A stretch of DNA of 64,000 nucleotides from Polynucleobacter hirudinilacicola (lineage in GTDB: Bacteria; Pseudomonadota; Gammaproteobacteria; Burkholderiales; Burkholderiaceae). Position 1 is the first letter of the stretch; every line of letters starts with the position of its first letter. The notes beneath the pieces were generated by a model. That model saw nothing but the letters and a program-made list of their open reading frames with translations, had not been told where the DNA came from and ran no database searches. The DNA lies in NCBI RefSeq assembly GCF_002192535.1, contig NZ_NAIA01000003.1, positions 926,768-990,767 of the forward strand, read 5' to 3'. Position numbers and translations under genes: made by a program. Shown one piece after another: positions 18,937 to 28,977 of the stretch.

Positions 18937-21339
18937 TTAAAGCGCCCTAGTGCGAGTCACTCGCATCACATCATGGTTGGTGCGTAGGCTGCGCATGACC
19001 TTAGATAAATGCAAACGATCATATACCTGGATCGTGAATCGAATAGTGACCGAGTCTTCTTTGTAGCGATCTTCCATCGATACATTCATGATGTTGGAAT
19101 CCGCAGAGGTGACACTACTGGCAACTCGTGCTAGAACACCTTTACCTTGACGGGTATCAATCGCTAAATCAACTTCAAACTCTCGATGAACTTCCTTGCC
19201 CCACTCTACCTCGACCCACTTATCACCATCCTTTGACAGCATGCGCAGAGCAACTGGGCAATCGTTGGTATGTACTTGTAGACCCTCACCCTTACCGAGA
19301 TAACCAATAATGTTATCGCCTGGTATCGGATGGCAGCAGGTCTGAAAACTAATGGAATTACCTTCACGTCCATCTACCAAGATTGCCTGGCGCTGATGGT
19401 GACTGACTTCAGTAGTCGATGCTATCCAGTCAGCAGCACCCAAACGCATTTGATCGCCGCCACCTTCGTCATCTATCAAGATCTTAAGACGAATTGCGAG
19501 TTCTTGAGGCGATCTTCTGCCTAAGGCAATATTGACGCAGGCCTCTTCGCGTGTTTTATCACCGGTCCAATGCATCAACTTTTCCCAAATCTCTGGGGTA
19601 ATCAAAGCAGCATCAACACCCTGCTGTCGAAGACCGTTGGCCAAGAGGCGTTCGCCCAATTGCAAAGATTCAGCGTAATGTTTTGTTTTTAAGGAATGTC
19701 GTATAGAGGCGCGCGCTTTACCGGTCCGTACAAAGGCTAACCAACCAGGATTGGGCTGCGAGTTTGCCGAAGTCACTACCTCAATAATGTCGCCATTCTT
19801 GAGTTCGCTGCGCAGCGGTAATTGCAGGCCGTTAATTTTTACAGCAACACAATTGTTCCCAAGGTCACTATGAATGGAGTATGCAAAGTCTAGTGCTGTT
19901 GCGCCCCGAGGTAAGGCTCTGATTTGCCCCTTTGGAGTAAATACATAGACTGCATCAGGAAACAAATCAATTTTGACATGCTCTAAAAATTCTTGAGAAT
20001 CGCCACTGCTATCCTGAATATCAATCAAGGACTGTAACCACTGATGAGCGCGGTTCTGTACCTCACTCATGTCCGGTGAGCCATCCTTGTAAGCCCAGTG
20101 CGCAGCAACCCCCGCCTCTGCGACCGCATGCATATCCGTTGTACGAATCTGGAACTCCACAGGAACACCTGATGGACCCAATAAAGTTGTATGCAGTGAT
20201 TGATAGCCATTGAGCTTTGGAATCGCGATGTAATCCTTAAACTTGCCTGGCATTGGCTTGTAGAGGGAATGCAAAATACCCAAGGCGCGATAGCATTCAT
20301 CAATGGTATGCACTGTCACACGGAAGGCATATACGTCTAGAACTTGAGAAAAACTCACATGCTTGCTACGCATCTTGTTATAGATGCTATACAGCGTCTT
20401 TTCTCGACCACGTAGATCTACTTCGAGATTGGCTTTAGCAAAAGACATTCGCGAGGCTTGCAAAATCTTCTCAATGATTTCCTTACGATTGCCACGCGCC
20501 CTTTTTACTGCACCTTCAATGACGCGAAAGCGCATTGGCATGGAATACCGAAAACTTAAATCCTGTAAATCACGGTAAATGATGTTCAAACCTAAGCGAT
20601 GTGCAATAGGCGCATAGATTTCGATTGTTTCTGCGGCAACCCGACGACGCTTTTCCATCGGGACAGCATCTAAGGTACGCATATTGTGCGTACGGTCAGC
20701 CAGCTTGACTAAGATGACTCGGACATCACGCGCCATCGCCATAAACATTTTGCGAAAGCTCTCTGCTTGGGCTTCAGCATGGCTTTGGAACTCTAATTTA
20801 TCAAGCTTAGTGAGGCCTTCTACGAGCTCGGCAACCTTAGTACCAAACTTTTCAACCAAGTCAGCTTTAGTCGAGCCGGTATCTTCAATCACATCATGTA
20901 ATAAGGCCGCCATGATCGAGGGCGCATCTAGGCGCCAAGTTGCACACAACTCAGCCACTGCAACTGGATGGGTAATGTAAGGCTCACCACTGTGACGGTA
21001 TTGCCCTAAGTGAGCGGTATCTGCAAACTGAAATGCTTTTTTAACTAGTGCTACTTCATCAGGCTTCAAATAAGTAAGCTTCGAGAGTAAGTTCTCGGTT
21101 GAAACAACTTGATGTTTTAAGGGGGTAATGGGCGCAGATGTTGGCCCAAATAGATGGCGGCTTGATTGCGCTAGCAATGTTGCTAGAACTGATTTATTAC
21201 CGCCGTCTTGATTGATTTGCTTTAATGTGTCTGAAGAGATATTCAACAGATCAACTTGGGATGCTCCAAGCGAAGTCTCTCTAGGCGAGACCCCTCCTAC
21301 TAATTCCGATGTTCTGACTGTTCCTAAAGGGAGCTCCAC
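18937..21339 (-). CDS. spoT: Bifunctional (p)ppGpp synthetase/hydrolase SpoT
   Basis: Stringent-response enzyme of 800 residues. The HD hydrolase domain (about 90-230) is intact, with the metal ligands in ALLHDVIEDTG (His148, Asp149) and the substrate loop RHSGEPYITHP. The synthetase domain follows (GREKTLYSIYNKMRSKH to KLNGYQSLHT), then TGS (VYVFTPKGQIRALPRGATAL) and a C-terminal ACT domain. An intact HD motif argues for SpoT/Rel rather than synthetase-only RelA. The GTG start at 21339 has AGGAG seven bases upstream and gives an N-terminal extension of roughly 75 residues relative to E. coli SpoT. It follows rpoZ by 15 bases, the same gene order as E. coli. Confidence 0.95.
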   Translation of the reverse strand: MELPLGTVRTSELVGGVSPRETSLGASQVDLLNISSDTLKQINQDGGNKSVLATLLAQSSRHLFGPTSAPITPLKHQVVSTENLLSKLTYLKPDEVALVKKAFQFADTAHLGQYRHSGEPYITHPVAVAELCATWRLDAPSIMAALLHDVIEDTGSTKADLVEKFGTKVAELVEGLTKLDKLEFQSHAEAQAESFRKMFMAMARDVRVILVKLADRTHNMRTLDAVPMEKRRRVAAETIEIYAPIAHRLGLNIIYRDLQDLSFRYSMPMRFRVIEGAVKRARGNRKEIIEKILQASRMSFAKANLEVDLRGREKTLYSIYNKMRSKHVSFSQVLDVYAFRVTVHTIDECYRALGILHSLYKPMPGKFKDYIAIPKLNGYQSLHTTLLGPSGVPVEFQIRTTDMHAVAEAGVAAHWAYKDGSPDMSEVQNRAHQWLQSLIDIQDSSGDSQEFLEHVKIDLFPDAVYVFTPKGQIRALPRGATALDFAYSIHSDLGNNCVAVKINGLQLPLRSELKNGDIIEVVTSANSQPNPGWLAFVRTGKARASIRHSLKTKHYAESLQLGERLLANGLRQQGVDAALITPEIWEKLMHWTGDKTREEACVNIALGRRSPQELAIRLKILIDDEGGGDQMRLGAADWIASTTEVSHHQRQAILVDGREGNSISFQTCCHPIPGDNIIGYLGKGEGLQVHTNDCPVALRMLSKDGDKWVEVEWGKEVHREFEVDLAIDTRQGKGVLARVASSVTSADSNIMNVSMEDRYKEDSVTIRFTIQVYDRLHLSKVMRSLRTNHDVMRVTRTRAL

Positions 21340-21354
21340 ACCGGAACTCCTAAA

Positions 21355-21558
21355 TTACAAAGGTACTTTGGTCAGCATGTCACGGTCAGTCACACCAGCA
21401 GCAACTTCGCGTAATGCAACTACTGTCGCTTTATCTCTGGACTCAACACGTGGAGAGTGACCTTGAACCAGTTGACGCGCACGATAAGTCGCAGCCAAAA
21501 CCAGTTCAAAACGATTTGGGATAGTTTTAAGACAATCTTCTACAGTAATACGGGCCAT
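21355..21558 (-). CDS. rpoZ: RNA polymerase omega subunit
   Basis: Small RNA polymerase subunit that helps beta-prime fold and forms part of a ppGpp site. The ATG at 21558 gives 67 residues starting [20 protein letters not shown], the family signature; the nine extra upstream codons are not conserved. The segment ATYRARQL is the conserved core. It lies between gmk and spoT in one direction, the standard gmk-rpoZ-spoT order, which links nucleotide supply, polymerase and stringent response. Confidence 0.95.
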   Translation of the reverse strand: MARITVEDCLKTIPNRFELVLAATYRARQLVQGHSPRVESRDKATVVALREVAAGVTDRDMLTKVPL

Positions 21559-21603
21559 CCTGAACTCACTTAAATTTAGCTTCAATACCTATAGGATAAC
21601 TGA

Positions 21604-22242
21604 TTAGACCCCGAGACGCTTCAAAAGGGCTGGATTTCTGGCCATGCTGGGCCCAGAACGCAGGCGACTAGAGGCCAAAATATGCTGAAGATCCATAAGG
21701 GCCTGCTCAAAGGAGTCATTGACCACAATGAAGTCAGCCTCATGGGCATGCTGTAATTCAACATGAGCAGCTGCCAAACGTCTCTGAATAGTAGCTTCAT
21801 CATCCTGCCCGCGTTTACGCAAGCGCTCTTCTAAAGCCGCAATCGAGGGTGGAAAAATAAAGATCCACTGAACTGATGGAATCAATTGACGAATCTGTTG
21901 TGCGCCTTGCCAATCGATCTCAAGCATGACATCACTGCCCGCTTCCATTTGAGATTCGATCCAAGGCTTGGATGTTCCATAAAAATGGCCATGCACTTCC
22001 GCCCACTCTAAAAAGAGGTTTTGATCTCTCTCGCGGATAAATTCTTCTTTTGACACGAAGCGATAATTTTTGCCATCCACTTCTCCCGGTCTTGGAGCTC
22101 GCGTAGTAGTTGATAGAGATAGTTTTAATCCCGGGTCATCTTTTAACAAAGCATCCACTAAAGAAGATTTGCCTGCGCCAGATGGCGCAACAATCATCAG
22201 CATGCTGCCTTGATATGAAGGGATCTGGTTTGGATTGGTCAT
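21604..22242 (-). CDS. gmk: Guanylate kinase
   Basis: Phosphorylates GMP to GDP with ATP. At 212 residues it has the usual length. The P-loop is APSGAGKSSLVDALL, and STTTRAPRPGEVDGKNYRFVS forms the GMP-binding region. The lid carries FPPSIAALEERLRKRGQDD. It is second after yicC and before rpoZ in a run of four genes in the same direction. Confidence 0.96.
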   Translation of the reverse strand: MTNPNQIPSYQGSMLMIVAPSGAGKSSLVDALLKDDPGLKLSLSTTTRAPRPGEVDGKNYRFVSKEEFIRERDQNLFLEWAEVHGHFYGTSKPWIESQMEAGSDVMLEIDWQGAQQIRQLIPSVQWIFIFPPSIAALEERLRKRGQDDEATIQRRLAAAHVELQHAHEADFIVVNDSFEQALMDLQHILASSRLRSGPSMARNPALLKRLGV

Positions 22243-22258
22243 AAAGTAATTGTACGGA

Positions 22259-23197
22259 TTACTCTAGGTTTTGTACTTGTTCGCGCATTTGCTCAATCAA
22301 GAGCTTGAGCTCTAGGGCAGCCTGAGTACATTCTTCAGAAACTGACTTTGAACTTAAGGTATTTGCTTCACGATTAAGCTCTTGCATCAAGAAATCTAAG
22401 CGCTTACCGACGGGTCCTTTACCTGCCAGAGCAGTATCCACCGCTTGCAGGTGGGTCTTGAGACGGGCAAATTCTTCAGCAACATCAATCCGTACTGCAT
22501 AGAGAACGACTTCTTGACGAATACGCTCCATCAACTCAGTGCCAGATCCACTGGAACTCTTTCCTTGTTCTTGGGCTGCTAAAGCTTCTGCCAAACGTTC
22601 GGTAAGCTTTTCTTGATATTGCGCTACATATTGAGGAACTTTAGGTTCGATCACTTTTACAATCTCACGCATTTTGGTGGTGATGCTGGTGAGAACGCCA
22701 ACCAAGGCTTTGCCCTCAGCATTGCGACTATCCATCAAGACAGTTAAGGCTGCTTTACCAGCTTCAATCGTAGCCGCAATCCAGCCTTCTTCCTCACCAC
22801 GGGGCTCGGATACTACTCCGGGCCAACGTAATACATCGGCAACACTTAACTCTCTCGCATTAGTAAACGTTTCCTGGGCCTGAGCTTGAAGAGCCTTGAG
22901 CGCCTCTAAGCGATCTTGATTGAGAGCGCCCAGGGCCTGTGAATTGGCTTTGACTGCCCCACCATTGCTATTGATACGCCAAGCAGCCCTAAACTCCACC
23001 TTACCCCGTGAGAGACTTTGGCTTACTAGCTCCCGCAAAGCAGGCTCTGCCCCACGGCATTCGTCTGGGAGACGAAAACCCAAATCCAGAAAGCGGCTAT
23101 TCACAGCCCGACATTCCACCTGCAGATCAGCAACTACGCCGGCTCCTAAAGAGACTTGGCGAGAAGCGCTGCCATAACCAGTCATGCTCGATATCAT
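22259..23197 (-). CDS. yicC: YicC family endoribonuclease
   Basis: A 312-residue protein of the YicC/YloC family. The family has been reported to act as an endoribonuclease, for instance in turnover of the small RNA RyhB in E. coli. The start at 23197 gives the typical [12 protein letters not shown]-terminus; ten further upstream codons are poorly conserved. The N-terminal YicC domain includes [18 protein letters not shown], and the C-terminal DUF1732 ends [20 protein letters not shown] followed by SKS. It lies upstream of gmk and is divergent from rph with only about 53 bases between. Confidence 0.93.
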   Translation of the reverse strand: MISSMTGYGSASRQVSLGAGVVADLQVECRAVNSRFLDLGFRLPDECRGAEPALRELVSQSLSRGKVEFRAAWRINSNGGAVKANSQALGALNQDRLEALKALQAQAQETFTNARELSVADVLRWPGVVSEPRGEEEGWIAATIEAGKAALTVLMDSRNAEGKALVGVLTSITTKMREIVKVIEPKVPQYVAQYQEKLTERLAEALAAQEQGKSSSGSGTELMERIRQEVVLYAVRIDVAEEFARLKTHLQAVDTALAGKGPVGKRLDFLMQELNREANTLSSKSVSEECTQAALELKLLIEQMREQVQNLE

Positions 23198-23250
23198 ATG
23201 GACATTGTAGATTCTTATTTGTTCCAACCCAAACCTTTAGGCAAAATTCG

Positions 23251-23982
23251 ATGAGCACCCAATCTATCACCCGTCCAAGCGGCCGTAAGCCCAAAGACTT
23301 GCGTCCTGTCACGATTTCTAGGGCCTTTACTAAGCACGCTGAAGGTTCTGTACTAATCGCCTTTGGAGATACCAAGGTGCTATGTACTGCCAGCATTTTG
23401 GATAAGGTGCCGCCACATAAAAAAGGTTCAGGCGAAGGTTGGGTTACTGCTGAATACGGTATGCTCCCGCGCTCCACTCACACCCGCAGTGATCGTGAAG
23501 CTGCACGTGGCAAACAATCGGGCCGTACCCAAGAAATCCAGCGCCTCATTGGTCGCGCTATGCGTAGCGTCTTTGATCTCCAAATTTTGGGGGAACGCAC
23601 GATTCACTTAGATTGCGATGTCCTGCAGGCTGACGGCGGCACTCGTACCGCTTCAATTACTGGAGCCTATGTTGCAGCACGTGATGCAGTTAATCATTTG
23701 CTTAAGAGTGGCGCCCTCACGCAAGACCCAATTATTGATAGCGTCGCTGCCATCTCCGTTGGTATTTATCAAGGCACTCCCGTTTTAGATTTAGATTACC
23801 CCGAAGATTCTGCTTGCGATACCGATATGAATGTGGTGATGACTGGTAAAGGCGGCATGATTGAAGTGCAAGGTACCGCTGAGGGAGCGGCCTTTTCAAG
23901 AAGCGAGCTCAACGCCCTACTCGACTTGGCTGAACAAGGCATCCACGAGCTGACCCAACTGCAAATTGAAGCGTTGAAGTAA
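23251..23982 (+). CDS. rph: Ribonuclease PH
   Basis: Phosphorolytic 3-prime exoribonuclease that trims tRNA 3-prime ends. The ATG at 23251 gives 243 residues, the family length; the longer open frame upstream overlaps yicC and is not coding. Key segments are [15 protein letters not shown], the phosphate-binding [35 protein letters not shown] and the acidic [15 protein letters not shown] metal region. It heads an rph-rdgB-hemW operon with gaps of 7 and 5 bases. Confidence 0.96.
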   Translation: MSTQSITRPSGRKPKDLRPVTISRAFTKHAEGSVLIAFGDTKVLCTASILDKVPPHKKGSGEGWVTAEYGMLPRSTHTRSDREAARGKQSGRTQEIQRLIGRAMRSVFDLQILGERTIHLDCDVLQADGGTRTASITGAYVAARDAVNHLLKSGALTQDPIIDSVAAISVGIYQGTPVLDLDYPEDSACDTDMNVVMTGKGGMIEVQGTAEGAAFSRSELNALLDLAEQGIHELTQLQIEALK

Positions 23983-23989
23983 AACATCA

Positions 23990-24580
23990 ATGCAAAAGCT
24001 TGTTCTCGCTTCTAATAATGCTGGCAAGGTCAAAGAGTTTCAGGCGCTTTTGGCGCCCTTACATTTTGAAGTAATTCCGCAAGGGGCGCTTGGCATTCCA
24101 TCAGCAGAAGAGCCCTTCCACACCTTTGTTGAGAATGCTCTAGCTAAGGCACGTCATGCCAGTAGCGCTAGTGGTTTACCAGCGCTAGCAGATGACTCCG
24201 GTATTTGTGCTCATGCTCTCGATGGTAGACCCGGTGTTTACTCCGCGCGCTATGCTGGTGAGTATGCAAATGATGCTGCCAATAATCAAAAACTCATTAC
24301 TGAATTAAGCAATCGATCCGATCGAAGCGCACATTATGTTTGCGCCCTTGTCTTCATCAATAGCGCCGATGATCCAAATCCCTTGATTGTTGAAGCTAGC
24401 TGGCATGGAATTATTGTGGATCAAGCTAAAGGGAGCAATGGCTTTGGTTATGATCCGCATTTTTTTCTTCCAGAACTCGGTAAGACGGCTGCCGAACTCG
24501 ATCCTGCGCAAAAGAACTTAATCAGCCATCGTGGCCAAGCTCTGCGGGAGCTTATTCGTCAATTGCAGGCTCGCTTTTAA
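23990..24580 (+). CDS. rdgB: XTP/dITP diphosphatase (RdgB/HAM1)
   Basis: House-cleaning pyrophosphatase that hydrolyses non-canonical purine triphosphates such as dITP and XTP. It is 196 residues long, with the substrate loop LASNNAGKVKEFQALL at the N-terminus. The central region is LALADDSGICAHALDGRPGVYSARYAG, with the metal-binding acidic residues, and GFGYDPHFFLPELGKTAAEL lies near the end. It begins 7 bases after rph. Confidence 0.96.
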   Translation: MQKLVLASNNAGKVKEFQALLAPLHFEVIPQGALGIPSAEEPFHTFVENALAKARHASSASGLPALADDSGICAHALDGRPGVYSARYAGEYANDAANNQKLITELSNRSDRSAHYVCALVFINSADDPNPLIVEASWHGIIVDQAKGSNGFGYDPHFFLPELGKTAAELDPAQKNLISHRGQALRELIRQLQARF

Positions 24581-24585
24581 TTACC

Positions 24586-25767
24586 GTGCTCAATCAGCCC
24601 ACCTTTACTGCATTGCCACCCTTGGCTTTGTATATTCACTTTCCCTGGTGTGAAAAGAAATGTCCTTACTGTGATTTCAACTCCCACCAAATTAAAGAAC
24701 CCGCTTCTAATTCCTTAGGCGGCTTTGATGAGCAACGGTATATTCATGCTCTCATTGCCGATCTTGAAACCGAGCTGCCAAATACCTGGGGTCGCCAAGT
24801 GCACAGCATCTTTATTGGCGGTGGCACACCCAGCCTCTTATCTGCTGCCGGCATGGATCAGCTACTGTGTGCTGTTCGCGCCCGCATCAATTTAGAGCCC
24901 GATGCGGAGATTACGATGGAAGCCAATCCAGGATCCGTGGAAGCTGATAAGTTGGCAGGCTTTGCCAAGGCAGGAGTTAATCGGGTTTCTTTAGGTATTC
25001 AGAGCTTTCAGGATGAGCAACTTAAAGCACTGGGCCGCATCCACAATGGTACTGAAGCAAAACGTGCCGTACAGATTGCACTTGATCACTTTAAGTCCGT
25101 TAATTTAGATCTAATGTATGGACTGCCTAATCAAAGTCTTGAGGCGGCAAGATCGGATATTGAGACTGCGCTTTCTTTTCAGACACCTCATCTCTCTTTG
25201 TACAACCTCACGCTTGAGCCTAATACTTACTTTGCTAACTTTCCTCCGAAGTTACCAAGTGATGATGAGATTGATGCCATCTTCGAGCAGAACTTAGAAC
25301 TTCTGATGAAAGCGGGCTATAAGCGGTATGAAGTTTCTGCTTATGCCAAGAAAGATCAGGAATGCAAACATAACCTAAACTACTGGCGCTTTGGTGATTA
25401 CATCGGCATTGGCGCCGGCGCCCATGGCAAGATTTCTTATCCGGGAAAGATTACTCGCCAAGTTCGAGAGCGCCACCCCGAAACCTATATGCAAGCGATG
25501 GAGACCAAAGGCAATGCCCTGATTGAGTCTCGCGAACTTGCCGTTAAAGATCTTCCTTTTGAGTTCATGCTGAACGCTCTTAGGCTTACCGATGGCGTTG
25601 ATACCAACACCTTTAGTGAGCGTACTGGCCTGCCTTTGAGCCTCATTAGCCAGAGCCTGGATGAGGCAAGCAAAAAAGGTTTGCTAGATGAGAATCCAAG
25701 CAAGTTAAAGCCAACTACTTTGGGTCTACGCTACCTGAATAATCTCCAAGAAATGTTCTTGGACTAA
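24586..25767 (+). CDS. hemW: HemW-like radical SAM protein (heme chaperone)
   Basis: A 393-residue member of the HemN/HemW radical SAM family. The 4Fe-4S motif is CEKKCPYC (Cys22, 26 and 29) followed by DFNSH. HemW lacks the extra Cys of true HemN and acts as a heme-trafficking protein, though it is often annotated as oxygen-independent coproporphyrinogen oxidase. IFIGGGTPSLL and NRVSLGIQSF are the SAM-binding segments, and the C-terminal HemN domain starts near residue 300. The start codon is GTG, only 5 bases after rdgB. The pairing rdgB-hemW is common in proteobacteria. Confidence 0.93.
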   Translation: MLNQPTFTALPPLALYIHFPWCEKKCPYCDFNSHQIKEPASNSLGGFDEQRYIHALIADLETELPNTWGRQVHSIFIGGGTPSLLSAAGMDQLLCAVRARINLEPDAEITMEANPGSVEADKLAGFAKAGVNRVSLGIQSFQDEQLKALGRIHNGTEAKRAVQIALDHFKSVNLDLMYGLPNQSLEAARSDIETALSFQTPHLSLYNLTLEPNTYFANFPPKLPSDDEIDAIFEQNLELLMKAGYKRYEVSAYAKKDQECKHNLNYWRFGDYIGIGAGAHGKISYPGKITRQVRERHPETYMQAMETKGNALIESRELAVKDLPFEFMLNALRLTDGVDTNTFSERTGLPLSLISQSLDEASKKGLLDENPSKLKPTTLGLRYLNNLQEMFLD

Positions 25768-25801
25768 GTTACTTTCGGGTTACCGATAATGACTTATTGA
25801 T

Positions 25802-26599
25802 TTATTTGCCAGTCCAAACAGGTGGCTCGCCCTTTAAAAAGGAAGCAACGCCATTTTTAAAATCATCACTGCCATAGGTTTCCCGAATCAGATCCTGGCA
25901 ATCCGGCAGCTGACTAGCAATGATTCTGGCCATCGCCAGCTTGCTCGCTTTTTGCGTAATGGGGGCGAGTTTTAATAAGCGCTCAGCCAAGGCGTCCGCC
26001 TCTTGACCAAGCTGTTCTTGATCATAGGTAGCTAATAAGTAACCTTGCGTATTGAGTTCATGAGCGGAAACCATTTCAGCAAGCAAAAGCATACGCCTGA
26101 CGATATTCATACCCATATGGGCAGCCAACCAGGCGATATTGCCAGGATAGAGGCAATTGCCCAAGGTTCTGGCAATCGGTACGCCAAACTTGGCATCTGG
26201 CGTGGAGATTCTGAAATCACAACAAGTTGCAATGGCCAAGCCACCACCTACTGCCATGCAATCAATCACTGCGATGGTTGAAATCGGCAATGATGCCAAA
26301 GGGTTGAGATAGTCATGTATGGCTTCTTCGTAACGCACCCCATCTTCACCATCTTTAAAACTGGTGAATTGCGCGATGTCACTGCCAGAGACAAAAGACT
26401 TGCCACCTGCCCCACGAAAGATGGCCACACGAATCGCAGGATTCTTGGCAATGTCCAGACAAATAGATTTAAGGCTTTCATACATGCCAACCGTCATGGC
26501 ATTGCGAGCTGCTACATGATCAAAAGTGACATAAGCAATCTTGTCGCGCAACTCGACCGTGACTTGCGCGACCTTAGCCTCTAAATCCTTTTGCGTCAT
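25802..26599 (-). CDS. Enoyl-CoA hydratase/isomerase family protein
   Basis: A 265-residue crotonase-fold protein. The N-terminus has DHVAARNAMTVGMYESL, and the first oxyanion-hole segment FRGAGGKSFVSGSDIAQF has SGSD. The second is AVGGGLAIATCCDFRIS. The catalytic Glu pair of classical hydratases is not obvious: the second position region reads FGVPIARTLGNCLYPGN. The exact reaction (hydratase, isomerase, hydrolase) therefore cannot be assigned. It is 9 bases downstream of a Bug-type receptor gene and opposite a CoA transferase, suggesting a small acyl-CoA catabolic locus. Confidence 0.88.
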   Translation of the reverse strand: MTQKDLEAKVAQVTVELRDKIAYVTFDHVAARNAMTVGMYESLKSICLDIAKNPAIRVAIFRGAGGKSFVSGSDIAQFTSFKDGEDGVRYEEAIHDYLNPLASLPISTIAVIDCMAVGGGLAIATCCDFRISTPDAKFGVPIARTLGNCLYPGNIAWLAAHMGMNIVRRMLLLAEMVSAHELNTQGYLLATYDQEQLGQEADALAERLLKLAPITQKASKLAMARIIASQLPDCQDLIRETYGSDDFKNGVASFLKGEPPVWTGK

Positions 26600-26608
26600 G
26601 AATAAAGC

Positions 26609-27598
26609 TTATTCAGCCTTAATATTTAAGCTCTTGACTAAGCGCTGGTATTTAGCAAGTTCACCTGCAAGGAAAAGACTAAAGGCTGCAGGAGTTGTTG
26701 GTCCTTCAGGCTGCAATCCCTGTGAATCTAGCGTCTTCTTGATCTGTGGATCTGCCATTGCAGATTTAACTGCTTGATCAATCCTGTTCACCACTGCTGG
26801 ATCCATGCCTTTGGGTCCCATCACGGAATACCAATTGGTCACATCAAATCCAACAATTCCAACTTCGTTAAAGGTTGGCACATTTGGAAGAATAGATAAA
26901 CGTTTTGGAGTAGAGATCGCCAATGCTTTGAGGCCGCCCTGATTAATTTGCTGCAAGTTTGGCGGCAAAGTATCAAAGTTCATCGTGATCTGGCCACCGA
27001 GTAAATCGATAATCGCTTGGCCACTGCCCTTGTAAGGAACGTGATTAATGGAGATGCCGGCAATTTTCGAAAAGAGAGCGCCCGCCAAATGCTGGGTGCT
27101 ACCAATACCAGAGGAACCATAAGTCATCTGCCCTGGATTAGATTTAGCAAGTGAAATCAATTGCGCTACTGAGTTCACAGGCAATGATGATTTAACAACC
27201 AACACGTTTGGCACATAGCCTAAGTAAGTAATCGGCGTAAAGTCTGTCGCTGGATTGTATGGAACGTTTGTCAATACAAATGGTGCGATCGCATTTGAAT
27301 TGGAGTGCCCCATGAGTAAGGTGTAACCATCAGGGTTCGATTTGGCCACCAAATCAGCACCAATAGTTCCAGCCGCACCGGATTTATTTTCAATAATGAT
27401 ACTTTGGCCCAAGAGCTCGCTCATCTTCGGTGCAATGGCGCGCGCAACAATATCAGTACCGCCACCAGGTGCGAAACCAACAATTAAGCGAATTGGTTTT
27501 GCGGGATAGGTTTGCTGGGCGAATGCAAAGAATGATGAGCAAGTCAGCGTTACAGCAATCAGGCTACGAACAGCCAACTTTGGTAATTGAATCAACAT
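26609..27598 (-). CDS. Bug/TctC-family periplasmic substrate-binding protein
   Basis: A 329-residue exported solute receptor of the Bordetella uptake gene (Bug) family. It has a signal peptide of about 27 residues ending FAFAQQ and the canonical opener [43 protein letters not shown] and [20 protein letters not shown] are further family signatures. Bug proteins bind carboxylates or amino acids, and many act as orphan receptors. No TctA/TctB membrane genes are present here. It is transcribed divergently from a CaiB-type CoA transferase and cotranscribed with the enoyl-CoA hydratase gene, a layout typical of Burkholderiales catabolic clusters. Confidence 0.94.
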   Translation of the reverse strand: MLIQLPKLAVRSLIAVTLTCSSFFAFAQQTYPAKPIRLIVGFAPGGGTDIVARAIAPKMSELLGQSIIIENKSGAAGTIGADLVAKSNPDGYTLLMGHSNSNAIAPFVLTNVPYNPATDFTPITYLGYVPNVLVVKSSLPVNSVAQLISLAKSNPGQMTYGSSGIGSTQHLAGALFSKIAGISINHVPYKGSGQAIIDLLGGQITMNFDTLPPNLQQINQGGLKALAISTPKRLSILPNVPTFNEVGIVGFDVTNWYSVMGPKGMDPAVVNRIDQAVKSAMADPQIKKTLDSQGLQPEGPTTPAAFSLFLAGELAKYQRLVKSLNIKAE

Positions 27599-27675
27599 AC
27601 AGTCTCCAAATCTTGTTTTAATTGTGTTTGATACTATTAGACATTCATTCTAAACATATAAAAACCATTGAGACA

Positions 27676-28905
27676 ATGACGAAAACACCTACTTCTAAGC
27701 CTTCTTCTAGGCCTTTACCCCTCGCTGGAGTAAGGGTACTGGACGTTAGTCAAGTCATGGCTGGCCCCTACTGCTGCATGCTCTTGGCTGACCTTGGTGC
27801 AGATGTCATCAAGATCGAGCCTCCTGGTGCTGGTGATCAAACTCGGGGAGCTATGGGTTTCAAGATGAAGGGCTCGGATAGCATGGGCTTTTTGAATATG
27901 AATCGCAATAAGCGTAGCTTGACCCTCAATCTCAAAACTGATGCGGGCAAGAAGGTCTTTTTTGAATTGGTGAAGACTGCCGATATTCTGGTGGAGAACT
28001 ATCGACCAGGTGTCATGAAAAAACTGGGGATTGATTACCCCACTCTTCAAGCCATTAATCCTGGCTTGGTCTATGCCAGCATCTCGGGTTTTGGGCAAAG
28101 TGGCCCCTGGGCAGACCGGCCTGGTTTTGATTTGATGGCACAAGCGATGTCTGGCGTGATGAGTGTGACCGGCTATCCTGATGGTCCACCCGTCAAAGCA
28201 GGTGTTCCGGTAGCGGATATTGGTTGTGCCCTGTTTGCTGTTTACGGAATCCTATCCGCCTATATTGGTAAAACGAAATCGGGCGAAGGGCAATTTATAG
28301 ATGCCTCCTTATTTGACTCCGCTTTAGCCTTTTCTATTTGGGATACCGCGCAATACTGGGGCACTGGGGTTGAGCCTTATAAGCTGGGAACCGCAAATCA
28401 TATGAGTGCCCCCTACCAAGCCATGAAAGCTTCTGATGGGTATTTTGTGATGGGTGCTACTAACCAGAAATTGTGGAAACTACTTTGCGACAAAATTGGC
28501 CATCCTGAGCTATTTGAAGACGCTCGCTTTAAAACCAATCCGCTACGTTTAGCCAATCGCTTAGAGCTCGCTACTGAACTAGAAAAAACGTTTGTCACTA
28601 GAACCAGTCATGAGTGGGTTGATGATCTATTGGCTGCAGGTATTCCAGCAGGCCCAATCAATACCTACCCAGAGGCGTTTGATAGCGAACATGGCCGTCA
28701 TCGCAACATGCGTATGGAAATTGATCATCCAATTGAAGGCACCATTCCCAATATTGGCTTTGCCGTCAAGATGATGGGCACTCCGCAACAGGTACGCAAG
28801 CACCCGCCATTACTGGGTGAGCACACTGGCGAAGTGCTTGCTGAACTAGGAATTGCTGGTGATGAACTCAAAGCCTTAGAAGCGGGTGGCGCATTTGCAC
28901 CTTAA
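27676..28905 (+). CDS. CaiB/BaiF-family CoA transferase
   Basis: A 409-residue class III CoA transferase that moves CoA between organic acids. The chosen ATG at 27676 follows TTGAGACA; the frame extends 18 codons upstream with no family match. Signatures include LAGVRVLDVSQVMAGPYC and LADLGADVIKIEPPG. The nucleophilic Asp lies in DRPGFDLMAQAMSG (Asp152 counted from this start), and the C-terminal end reads HPPLLGEHTGEVL. It is divergent from the Bug receptor gene with about 77 bases between. The substrate acid is not predictable. Confidence 0.92.
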   Translation: MTKTPTSKPSSRPLPLAGVRVLDVSQVMAGPYCCMLLADLGADVIKIEPPGAGDQTRGAMGFKMKGSDSMGFLNMNRNKRSLTLNLKTDAGKKVFFELVKTADILVENYRPGVMKKLGIDYPTLQAINPGLVYASISGFGQSGPWADRPGFDLMAQAMSGVMSVTGYPDGPPVKAGVPVADIGCALFAVYGILSAYIGKTKSGEGQFIDASLFDSALAFSIWDTAQYWGTGVEPYKLGTANHMSAPYQAMKASDGYFVMGATNQKLWKLLCDKIGHPELFEDARFKTNPLRLANRLELATELEKTFVTRTSHEWVDDLLAAGIPAGPINTYPEAFDSEHGRHRNMRMEIDHPIEGTIPNIGFAVKMMGTPQQVRKHPPLLGEHTGEVLAELGIAGDELKALEAGGAFAP

Positions 28906-28977
28906 GTAGCCCTAGTGCAAGCTTATTTGCCTACAGTAATTACCTTATCCTAGATACTAAATTTAACTAAAAGATAT

